From Clavaria fumosa (lineage: Eukaryota > Basidiomycota > Agaricomycetes > Agaricales > Clavariaceae), in contig OX637795.1 in the NCBI GenBank assembly GCA_951802425.1, positions 3,328,501 to 3,392,500 on the forward strand: a DNA stretch of 64,000 nt, read 5' to 3'. This document shows positions 48,121-57,837 of the stretch, piece by piece. Both the position numbers and the translations under genes were made by a program. Each line of letters begins with the position of its first letter. Position 1 is the first letter of the stretch. The notes below the pieces were generated by a model. The model saw nothing but the letters and a program-made list of their open reading frames with translations, was not told the DNA's origin and did no database searches.

Positions 48121-49997
48121 CTTGGAATGAGTTGTGTCAGCCTTTGTCACGCATTCTGTCACAGGCCGTGACGTCACGCTAACGCGCCGTTACAGGGATT
48201 GCCCACCCCCACTTCGTCTTCTCGACACAGCTTTGTTTGGGCCTGTGTGCCGCAACACCGCCTCGGAATAACACGCATCAACAGAGAACATTCGTTCGTC
48301 GTTATCGATAAGCACCGCGGCGTCCGTCTTGGATTCGCCACTCATCATCGACAAGTCCTATATATACTCCTGTATCACAGTATGCGCGACACACTCAGCA
48401 CTGCTCTAGCGAAGCTGAAGTTATCGTTGGGACCCCGCTCAATCGCCTTCGTCAGCCTCCAGAATGCTCTCAACCTATTCAAGGAGGTCGCAGGCAGGAC
48501 GGGTGTGCCAGGACTTCAGGAAGGCATCAAGGGCTTCGTCATCCTCCTTGATGCTGTTCAGGTGTGTAATTCATCTCATTTACCGGACCGTCGCACTACT
48601 CACCAATCCCACACCCAGAAAACTGCTCGAAATGATGATGACTTGGTTTCGCTGGCCCAACGTGTTCAGGACTTGAATGTCATGCTGAAGAGAGTATTGG
48701 AGACCAATAAAGGTGTCTTGTCAGCAGCCATGGCTGACCGTATTAACTCTCTGTCCGAGTAAGTCACTATCTCCTGGTATGTGCTTGACTCATTCTGGAT
48801 GGAAGATCATGGAAGTCCACGGGTGCCCGGGCCCAACATATGGCCACTCGGAACTATGCCAAACGTGTCCTCACCCGTGATCAGGATATTCTCGAGATTG
48901 CGGGTTGTATCTCTGCTATCCAATGGTCCATTGACAGTTTTCTGGTGGGTACATGTCATACCATTTACACAGGCAAATGAAGTTGTTTTTATGTCAGGTT
49001 GAAAGCACGATAGCTATTGAATTTGCCCTTGATGTAAGCTTCTCGGCATCAAGTTTGATAAATGCTCAAACCTGACTGTTTGGTGACCAGGAACATATTG
49101 GGTTCACAAGGAATGCCATGACCCGACTTGAGGGTCAGATTGAAAGAAATCAAGAGGGGATTGAGAGAAATCAAGAGGGGATTGAAGTTTGTTTTGTTCT
49201 GTCGGCATTCCTTGTCCAGTTTCTGACCTAAATCATTTATCAGGAGATCAAGATGAAACTTGATGTTTATGGTAGTAGTTTTGTCCGACTGCAGTACTTT
49301 ACTGATGCTGACTTGTACAGGTGGTTTGAATCCTCCCTATGCAATTTTGGCTCATTTCCGTTACAAGGGGAAGCTAGTCCCTTGTCTCCCTGGAACCCGT
49401 GTCAAGGTTCTTGAAGAAGTATTCCGGTGGATTAGTTATACTGAGTGCACCTGGGACCAGGAGTGTGTGCCTGAGCCCTCTCCCAACCTTGGTAGACCTG
49501 TGGGAAGTCCATCCATATTTTGGATCAATGGTTTAGCTGGAAGTGGGAAGACCACAATTGCGTTCACTTGTGCGGAGCATTGTCAGGACAAAGGCATCCT
49601 GGCTGCAAACTTCTTTTGCTCCAGAGACAATGCTGACTGCAGTAACATCAAACTGGTATTCACTACCATTGCCTATCAGATGGGAAAATTTTGCCCAGAG
49701 TTCAAAGATGTCCTTTCAGACATTCTTGGGTCAGACCCAGACATTGTCTACTCTGATGTCTCCTATCAACTAGAGAAGTTGATTGTGGAGCCATTGATTG
49801 CTGTCAGAAACAAGTTCCCTCCAAGTGTGGTTGTGATTGATGCATTGGATGAGTGCAAAGATGACAATGCCACATCAACCATTTTGGCATCCTTGTCTCA
49901 ACACATTGACAAGCTGTTCCCATTGCAATTCCTCATCACCAGTAGACCCATTCATAAAATCACTAGGGGTTTTCAAGATCCACACCTCAGTTACACA

Positions 49998-50609
49998 TAG
50001 GGAATAACACGGGTACGGGTAACCCGTGCAGATCACGGGTGCGGGTCCTTGCGGGTAAGGGTGCGGGTCACCAAATGCCAACCCGCACCTGGGTATCACC
50101 CATAGTACGGGTTGCAGGTAATTAATTAATTAATTATATTGAAGTCCCGACTACTCTAAATTTTCACTTAGCATTAATTATCCTTTCTTTACCGCATACT
50201 CAACATGGTAAGTCAATCAAAGATGAGACTCGAGCTCTGTTCAACAGAGCTCGAGTCTCATCTTTGATTGACTTACCATTATGCGTCGGCTCATGGAGCC
50301 TGCTTGGGTTGGTGAAAGATAGTGATGTTAGGACTGTTGCGATGCTTGCAGACGTGGATGGTGATGGTTCAGACTATGAGATGGAAGCGGGATGGGATGC
50401 AATCACCCTGATCCACCCATAAATTTGTGTGGACCTAGACTACTGAGTCATACTGACTTTTAGCCTATAATATATGACCCGTATGCAGTTCAAGTACCCA
50501 TACCCGTACCCAGGAAAAACCCGACCCCTGGATGCGGGTGCGGGTATAGTGCGGGTGCGGGTGCGGGTCAGCCCTCTGACACCCATGGGTTGACCCGTGT
50601 TACACCCAA
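49998..50609. mobile_element. hAT-like MITE inserted in NLR C
   Basis: 8-bp target duplication GTTACACA at 49990-49997 and 50610-50617. The ends are TAGGGAATAACACGGGT and, reversed, TTGGGTGTAACACGGGT. The matching site in NLR B (AAGTTATGCAACCAGACC) has no insertion and one target copy. 8-bp duplications and short T(A/T)GGG ends fit the hAT superfamily. The interior has repeated CGGGTGCGGGT words, normal CpG, no transposase and a long perfect palindrome. Confidence 0.9.
50205..50279. repeat. Perfect 75-bp palindrome
   Basis: Arms 50205-50241 and 50243-50279 are exact reverse complements (37 bp, beginning ATGGTAAGTCAATCAAAGAT) around a single C at 50242. It lies in the MITE. Confidence 0.95.
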
Positions 50610-53600
50610 GTTACACAACCAGACCCTTGATTCTTCACCAGGTTGACTTGGATGTCATTGAAAGTGATATCCAGTATTATTTGGAACAGCATTTTGATGA
50701 GATCAAGGATCAATATCACATTCTTGCTCCCTGGCCATCTTCTGCAGATATTGAAACCTTGACACACATGTCTTCAGGCCTCTTCATTTTTGCTGCCACT
50801 GCAGTAAGGTTCATTGGAATGGCTGATCCAGGTGATCCCATGGCACAGTTGGAGGTACTTTTGCAAAAAAACCCTGTTGCTGGCACATCTCCACAGCAAC
50901 ATCTAGATCAGCTGTACTCTCAAGTGCTCAAAAGCACATTTCCAAATATTTCTGATCAGCTTGCAGCCAAGTTGCGCTTGTTTCTTGGAGTTGTTGCTCT
51001 CCTCCAGGACCCCCTCCCATTAGATCAATTGGAGGATATGCTTGACCATAAGATCAACCACTATCTTCAGCAATTGCAGTCAATCATGATTGTCCCAGCA
51101 GACAGTGCTGGAGTTATCCAGCTAATCCATCCATCATTTTTTGACTTTATTGTGGACCTCAACAGATGCCAGGAAGTGAAGGCACTACAGTTCAGAGTCA
51201 ACCCTCAAATGCAACACACCATTCTTGCCAAGAAGTGCTTGTTCTTGATGACAAGGTTGAAAAAGGACATATGTGGCATAGGAGATCCTACAAAATTCAA
51301 CCATGAAGTGCCAGGTCTCTCAGAAAAAGTATCAAAAAATATCTCATGCAGTCTAGAATATGCATGTAGACATTGGGGATTGCATCTTTGCAGTGGATTG
51401 CTTTCAAGTGATCTATGGCAACTTTTGAAAGACTTTTGCTTGAAGTATTTGGTGAACTGGATTGAGGTCTGCAGTCTCCTTGGTTATCTGAAAGATGCAG
51501 TTCAGATGTTGGTGGCTGTGCAGAGATGCCTGAAGGTATGTGTATGGTTTGAAGCTCTGGAGGTAAAGCTGACAAGTAATGTGTTACAGATGAATAGCTC
51601 TAGAGATCCAGTTGTCTCAGCACTGCTTTACGACAGTGAAAGAATGATTCAAGAGTTCTTTCCAGCACTTAGTGCATCTGCCTTGCAGGTGTATTTCACT
51701 GCATTGCCCTTCACACCAGTGGGTACTGAACTTTACAAGACACATTGTGATGAGATCGATGGATCAGTATTGTTAGAAGGAGCATTGCAAAAACATTGGA
51801 GTGCATGTTTGCAGGTCATGGAGCATTCTGATAGGGTGACATCAGTGTCATTTTCTCCAGATGGCACAAGGATAGTCTCAGGGTCCTGGGACCAGACTGT
51901 AAGACTGTGGGATGCAGTCACTGGTGCCCATTTACAAACACTCAAGGGCCATTCTGATTGGGTCAGATCAGTATCATTCTCTCCAGATGGCACAATGATA
52001 GTCTCAGGGTCATATGACACTGTGAGACTGTGGGATGCAGTCACCAGTGTTTGCTTACAAACACTCAAGGGCCATTCTGATTGGATCACATCAGTGTCAT
52101 TCTCTCCAGATGGCACAAGGATAGTCTCAGGGTCATATGACAGAACTGTGAGATTGTGGGATGCAGTCACCAGTGCTTGTTTACAAACACTCAAGGGCCA
52201 TTTTAGTTGGGTCACATCTGTGTCATTCTCTCCAGATGGCACAAGGATAGTCTCAGGGTCTTATGACAGGACTGTGAGACTGTGGGATGCAGTCACTGGT
52301 GCTCATTTACAAACACTCAAGGGCCATTCTAATCAGGTCACATCAGTGTCATTCTCTCCAGATGGCACAAGGATAGTCTCTGTGTCTGATGACAAGACTG
52401 TGAGACTGTGGGATGCAGTCACTGGTGCTCATTTACAAACACACAAGGGCCATTCTGACCCAATCAAATCAGTGTCATTCTCTCCAGAAGGCACAAGGAT
52501 AGTCTCAAGGTCCAATGACAAGACTGTGAGACTGTGGGATGCAGTCACTGGTGCTCTTTTACAAACACTCAAAGGCCATTCCTCTCAGATCACATCAGTG
52601 TCATTTTCTCCAGATGGCACAAGGATAGTTTCAGGGTCTGATGACATGACTGTGAGATTGTGGGATGCAGTCACCAGTGCTCATTCACAAACACTCAAGG
52701 GCCATTCCTCTCAGATCACATCAGTGTCATTTTCTCCAGATGGTGCAAGGATAGTCTCAGGGTCTGATGACAAGACTGTGAGATTGTGGGATGCAGTCAC
52801 TGGTGCTCATTTACAAACACTCAAGGGCCATTCTAATTGGATCAGATCAGTATCATTCTCTCCAGATGGCACAAGGATAGTCTCTGGGTCTAATGACAAG
52901 ACTGTGAGACTGTGGGATGCAGTCACTGGTGCTCATGTACAAACACTCAAGCATTTTTCTCAAATCACATCAGTGTCAATTTCTCCAGATGGCACAAGGA
53001 TAGTGTCAGGGTCTAATGACAAGACTGTGAGATTGTGGGATGCAGTCACTGGTGCTCATTTACAGGCACTCTGGGGCCATTCTTCTGTTGTCACATCAGC
53101 GTCATTCTCTCCAGATGGCACAAAGATAGTCTCAGGGTCTGATGACAAGACTGTGAGATTGTGGGATGCAGTCACTGGTGCTCATTTACACACACTCTTG
53201 GGCCATTCTAGCCCAATCAAATCAGTGTCATTCTCTCTAAATGGCACAAGGATAGTTTCAGGGTCTGATGACAAGACTGTGAGAGTCTGGGATGCAGTTA
53301 CCAGCCAATTTTTGAGTGTCCATGTTGATGAAAATGTTGGACATTCATGGCCACATGTGACAGACAAGGGATGGTTGTGCAATCCTTTGAGAAATTGTAG
53401 ACTTTGCTGGATTCCTGTTGCTTATCGCAGGATCTTAAGCTCTACTAGTGATGCTATAGCCATTGTGACCTATGATCATCAGCTTATTGTGCTCAAATTG
53501 TCTCCCATGTATTCTCATCTATATACTTGTAAAGTGTTGTCTTAACAAATCTGATTGCCCATGTTTAAACTCCTGTGGTTCACTTTCCCTCATTCCTTAT

Positions 53601-53629
53601 GTCACAGCTGCATATTTAGTAGATCCAGG

Positions 53630-53757
53630 CATCAGCAAAACAGATTGGACAGGGGCTAGGTATGTACTGGTTTTAAGTGGTTTATAACTCCTATAGGTAG
53701 TATAGAGAAGTATATACCAGTACATACTTAGCCCCTGTCCAATCTGTTTTGCTGATG
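53630..53757. mobile_element. 128-bp foldback element downstream of NLR C
   Basis: Arms 53630-53671 and 53716-53757 are inverted copies over 42 bp with one mismatch (CATCAGCAAAACAGATTGGA...). The spacer is 44 bp. No clear target duplication. Confidence 0.75.
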
Positions 53758-54064
53758 TCAGCCTTTTGCAAAATGGTTGGCAGAACTTGAATTCTAATAT
53801 CCCATCAAGTATTGCAAGCAATCTTGCAATCTGCTCTTGCTGTGGTCATGGAAAGAAGGATCACTCCTCAGAACTGCAACGGGTATACTTGTATAACAAG
53901 AATATGGATGCTATAATTTCTTATATCCAATGCCCCTAGGCTATCGCGAACACGAATCTACATAGTGAACAACTATGCCGCATGTCATCATCTACGTACA
54001 ACTGCGAACATAACTAATTCGCGAACATGTATTCCCTCCCCTTGCTCTCCATGCAAACCAACGG
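53758..54064. other. 3' flank of the MRH gene, duplicated at 37.7-38.0 kb
   Basis: It aligns with 37750-38020. The left part here is CpG-depleted (AATCTGCTCTTGCTGTGGTC) where the other copy keeps CpG (GATCCGCTCTCGCTGCGGTC). No gene. Confidence 0.6.
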
Positions 54065-55492
54065 TCACGCCGTCGCCCCGTACCGCTGTTGGCGCAAGGC
54101 GCCGTAGCGTGGACTCGGCTTCAGGGGAATCTCTTCGGGCGCTCGGTGGGCGCGGGGTTGGTTAATCATCACGTCCTCCTCCGCTAACGCAATGCCGTCG
54201 TCAAGCGCGCTCGCGCCGACACCAAGCAGCGCCAAATCCTCCTGCACCCAATGTACGAGCCGGCTTTCGCCCACGCGGAACCGCATCGGCCGTGCACACC
54301 GCTCGAGCAGAGACCGGACGCGGGGGGATGCGTACAAGAGGTAGCACAATGCGGACAGTCCAGACCTAGGTCGATACGAGAAACGAAATGATCAGGAATG
54401 TGGGTTGCTGTCAAGATGAGAGTAGTCCTTACCCGCTAAGGATGACTGCAAGTAGTGTGGCGAGGCGCTGGCCGGAAGAGTGGGGGAAGTTGTCCCGCAG
54501 GCCTGTGTCCGTGTTCTCCCCCGCAGGAGTTTCCGGCGAGTCAGTGTCAGCGGCGCTGGCGATGAAGGGATCATGAGACGAGTCGGGGACGAGGCGGCCG
54601 CATGCATGCTTTGTCCGCCAGATGAAAGTGTGCACGCCGTTGGCCACTCCAGCGGGTTGTGGGAGAGATTTCTGGAGCATTGAGAGTCGTCAATGGATCA
54701 GGACTTCGAAAGAGACGGAATAGACCCAGACCTCGAGAGCACTGGAATCACAGAAAAGTTGGATTTGGGCAGACTGCTGCTGTCCGTCTAGATGATCGCC
54801 CTGGAAGAAGAGGGAAAGGACGGCTGTGGCAAACAAAAAATCGTTCAGATTTGTGGAATCGCGGTGAGTAGGATTACATTTGATTCACGAAGGGATGCGT
54901 CGAGTAACTCAACGAAGAATGGTTCGGATAGTCGCGCGATCGTCACAGGGATCCACTCGCGCTGTTTCTGATATCGAGAAGATGGCCGCTGCACTGTAAA
55001 ATGGTGTTGAGGATAGGACAAACAACAAAGAAGTCCGTCAGCATCGTGCTCGAATAACCAAGAAGCAAAAGAAGCGGTTTTCACCCTTCATGTATATCCA
55101 AGTGTCGTCAGAGAGCTGCGCATGCAGAGTCGGCAATGAAACCGTTATCAATAAGCGCAGCTCGGACAGACAAAACTAACCGAATCGTCGGCAACGAGAT
55201 GCCCTGTATCAGTAAAGGCGACAATCCCATACCAACCTCTAAAGCCTCCGATGTAAGTGCGAGCTATCTTCGACGAGCCCTCGTCTATCGCAGAGGATGT
55301 TGTAGCAGTGAGGGGACAAATGTCGAAAGCGTAGTTACGAAGGGTGAAGCGGCATACAGCGCCCCACCACTGGGGCGATACGGGTGATAGCGAGTGAAGG
55401 GTCGTGCCAGTGCCGTTTGAGAGTGCGCCGTCTGTCCCTTCAAGCAGGAGGGACAGAGCGGCGAGTAGGCACGTTAGCTGGATGCACCTCAT
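54065..55492 (-). CDS. MRH-domain (Atg27 / mannose-6-phosphate-receptor-like) type I membrane protein
   Basis: The ATG at 55492 opens a signal peptide (MRCIQLTCLLAALSLLLEG). Exons 55492-55181, 55115-55085 and 54993-54878 join in phase. A further exon near 54790 encodes GDHLDGQQQSAQIQLFCDSS, another near 54660-54430 encodes VHTFIWRTKHACG, and the last lies at about 54370-54065. CRFTLRNYAFDICPL near the start, the FCD strand and the F-x-W-x-T-x-x-A-C signature are features of the MRH/Atg27 fold. A hydrophobic stretch before the final exon (RLATLLAVILSG...ALCYLLYA) would be the membrane helix, followed by a cytoplasmic tail. Known relatives sort cargo between Golgi, endosome and autophagosome precursor. 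Whether this is Atg27 itself I cannot say. Borders of the last three exons are approximate. Confidence 0.6.
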
Positions 55493-56165
55493 GGTGCAAG
55501 TGGGAGAGTGGAGATGTCTGATTATGGATCCATTCCTGCGCAATACCGCTTCGGGGAATCAGTGATGCACTGCCACAAATCGTGACATTGTCCTGCATCG
55601 AATCACGTGCTGTGCGACATCGCTTCTGAGAGCGTGAAGGAAACTGCGCGAAACGAAGTCACAGAGCACAGAGGAAGTTTTGGGAAGCACTGAGTCAATT
55701 TGAGCAGAGAATCCCTTGGGTCACGACGCATTGGCGCACTTCTGGATGGCTCTACTTCCTTCACCGAATCCATTGAGTCCTTTCAAACTCGTCGGAAGAC
55801 CTAATGTTCGCTAGCATTTCGACGATTTTCCATATTTCTGTTACGCTCACCTGCAGTTCGTGAAACATGGGTAAGCCTCGACGCTGCCCGCTTGCCGGCC
55901 TGTGCGCTTCTTCGCCGTTTTCCAAACGAAAGATGACATCGCAGAAACTTTGGGCCACCTTCTTGCCAAGAATAGTGCTACACCTTGTCTTTCTAGACTT
56001 ACCGGTCTAATTCGACAAGACGAGGGCTCGACTAGCAGCGCAGTGTCGCGAAGTAGGCTTCGTTCGCGTGGCCAGTCAACAGAAGAATAACCCAAACGGT
56101 CGTGTTGGTCGTTATTTGCCAACGGCCTTGTAGACAAACATTTGTAAATCGAAACCGTAAAGACT
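55493..56165. other. Intergenic, no gene seen
   Basis: This holds the 5' flank of the MRH gene and the 3' flank of the GTPase gene that starts near 57.16 kb. Short open frames on both strands carry no recognisable domain. Confidence 0.45.
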
Positions 56166-57161
56166 CTAACAGCGCCCATTCGACTCAAGTCTTTTCACCA
56201 ACGCTTTCGCCTCCGCTTCCGACATCTCACATCTCTCTGCTAACTTTCTCAGCATCTGTCCCGGTTCTCGGCATAGCTCCCGAACCTCCTGCGGGAAAAT
56301 ACACCACTTCGTGGCGTACGAAACTTTCACGACGTATGCGAACCATTGGATTCTTTCGAGCTTCCACGGGACTTCGAGGTAGTGGGCGATGATGAGCCTC
56401 CACACCCTCTTCTTCGATGCCTCGTACTCGTCGTCTAGCGTATACTCGCCCGTCCTCCTTCGCTTCCCTCTGGTCGCGGTGATACAGGCTACGCCTACCG
56501 GAAACATCTCATACTGCTGAAATTCTCTTTTGTTCCTCCACCACCAACGCTCCATTGGATCTTCGTTCTCGAGTCCCGTAATGGTGATTACAATGGGGAC
56601 TTTCATCTGGCAGATTATCTCGTGGAACAACCGCCAGTTCTTGTGTGCATTTTCTCGAATTCGCGGCGCTCTCATGCAGAAAATGAGGAGACTGATACCG
56701 TTACTCAAGCTGCGCATCAGGTGGAAAAGTTGTGCGATCGCCTCTTGGCTGGTTACTCGGCCCTCTTCTCCCTCGTTGAGACCTGCCGTGTCGTAAAGAC
56801 TGAAGAGCGTCCCCTTGATATCCACCACATACCGCCGACTTAAAAATGTACACCCTGCCGCTCCGCTCGAAGTCTCTGCGACAGACCGTTCGCAGATCAT
56901 GTTGATGACTGAACTCTTTCCAGACCCCGTCTCCCCAAAAATAATCACGTTGAATGCCTTATTCGATTTGTCGTCAAGCGTTGGACCCGACGGCCTACTC
57001 GCCGGCGGTGTGGGCGCAGGTGTCGCAGGAGCGGGAACGGGAACAGGAACGGGAACGGGAGCGGGAGCAGGAGCAGGAGCGGCGGCACTCCTCCACGAAC
57101 TCGGCCACATTTCGCTGTACGTCTGTTTCAGCACGTCAGCGCACCAATTTTGATCGTTCAT
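56166..57161 (-). CDS. AIG1-like GTPase 1
   Basis: 331 residues if translated from the ATG at 57161. A Pro/Ala/Val repeat (residues about 27-55) leads into the G domain: NVIIFGETGSGKSS (G1), YDTAGLNEG (G3) and ITGLENEDPM in the G4 place, where an NKxD is usual. Downstream are WKLERIQWFAYV and a helical end (MSEAEAKALVKRLE). The order fits the Septin-AIG1-Toc branch of P-loop GTPases. By analogy with the paralogue at 63.1 kb there may be an upstream exon, with an intron GTGAGTAGATGAACG...AACAG|ACGTACAGC ending at 57123, so the true start is uncertain. It stands divergent to the next GTPase. Role unknown; members of this branch in animals and plants act in immunity. Confidence 0.75.
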   Translation of the reverse strand: MNDQNWCADVLKQTYSEMWPSSWRSAAAPAPAPAPVPVPVPVPAPATPAPTPPASRPSGPTLDDKSNKAFNVIIFGETGSGKSSVINMICERSVAETSSGAAGCTFLSRRYVVDIKGTLFSLYDTAGLNEGEEGRVTSQEAIAQLFHLMRSLSNGISLLIFCMRAPRIRENAHKNWRLFHEIICQMKVPIVITITGLENEDPMERWWWRNKREFQQYEMFPVGVACITATRGKRRRTGEYTLDDEYEASKKRVWRLIIAHYLEVPWKLERIQWFAYVVKVSYATKWCIFPQEVRELCREPGQMLRKLAERCEMSEAEAKALVKRLESNGRC

Positions 57162-57837
57162 CTACTCACGTAAATTGGGTTAATGTTCGTCGTACGTCAG
57201 GTTCAGCGCGTCAAGCACCCGCTGCGCCGATTTTGGTAAACCTAAAGACGACGTTGGAGTTTTTCGTCTACTCACTTAAGCAAACTGGGTTCCGAGGTGA
57301 AGGGATGAATGCACGGGCGAAGTTGTTGTGTTCCAACTTACGGAGACGAAACGGATCGCATTGCTTTTATCATGAATACAGCTGTGCTGCGGTCGCGATA
57401 CCGTTCGACTTCAGATACAATTGCCACAGGACCCGCGCTCCTTTGCGATTGACGCCACACTGCGCATTGCTTCCACCCCCTTCCCCGCAGTGTCGCAGTA
57501 GTGGTCGCCCTTATGATCGGTTCCTTATCTTATCGCCATTTCCATCTTTGGCATATCTCCGAAAGAATTTGCGCTTTCGCAGATTCGACAAAGTACTTTG
57601 CGCAGCAGACCCTCACGTTCGTTGACAACCAGGAGAACCATCGGAGGCCGTCGGTGTTCCATACGGATGCGCAGTTCAAGACGAACCACTGGGATATTCC
57701 TTGAGGGCCGCAAATCAAAAGCCTCGCCCCGAGGGTCGCTTCGATAGGAAAGGGATCCCTTACCAATTGACCAGTTGCGGTCTCCGTCACATTCAACCTC
57801 CACAAACGACTACAGAATTACTTCGCCACTGGAACCT
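57162..57837. other. Shared 5' region of two divergent GTPase genes
   Basis: On the minus strand 57170-57280 repeats the GTGAGTAGA... intron-like segment of GTPase 1 (GTGAGTAGACGAAAAAC), so part of the 5' end is tandemly duplicated. Degenerate similarity to exon 1 of the 63.1-kb gene is visible near 57290-57450. Confidence 0.5.

Larger units (their letters stand above)
43713..48211 (+). mobile_element. DNA transposon, unnamed family, copy 2
   Basis: The ends are TGGGGGTGGGCAATTCCC at 43713 and its mirror, with the reverse complement of the right end reading TGGGGGTGGGCAATCCC at 48211. CTTCGTC(T) directly flanks both ends (43706-43713 and 48212-48219), a 7-8 bp target duplication; the exact length is blurred because the last T can belong to the TIR. 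The paralogous flank of NLR B near 26.88 kb has no insertion (GTAGAGCTCTTCGTATCAAG). It contains the transposase-like gene at 44414-47386 and about 700 bp of extra 3' non-coding DNA compared with copy 1. Confidence 0.9.
48382..53545 (+). pseudogene. NLR C: NACHT-WD40 receptor broken by a MITE
   Basis: The exon plan is that of NLR B: 48382-48561, 48619-48758, 48806-48944, 48998-49033, 49091-49186, 49244-49271, 49321-51535 (with insertion) and 51590-53545. The domains are the same: CLPGTRVKVLEEVF, Walker A NGLAGSGKTT, Walker B VVVIDALDEC, then 12 WD40 units of about 42 residues with few variable sites. A 612-bp element interrupts exon 7 after 49997 and its first codon is TAG. Outside it the exon is 677+918=1595 nt, exactly the length in NLR B, and no other disabling change is seen. 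Exon 6 has lost the acceptor used in B and probably uses the CAG 12 nt downstream, which stays in frame. The break therefore looks recent. Confidence 0.9.

Noticed and set aside
49998..50609. MITE acting as a spliced intron so that NLR C stays functional
   Set aside because: The in-frame TAG is at the very first element codon and no donor at or just before the junction would keep the frame without losing codons. RNA evidence could change this.
54388..54683. Plus-strand frames opposite the MRH gene
   Set aside because: Antisense shadows of the MRH exon; the minus frame carries the F-x-W-x-T-x-x-A-C signature.
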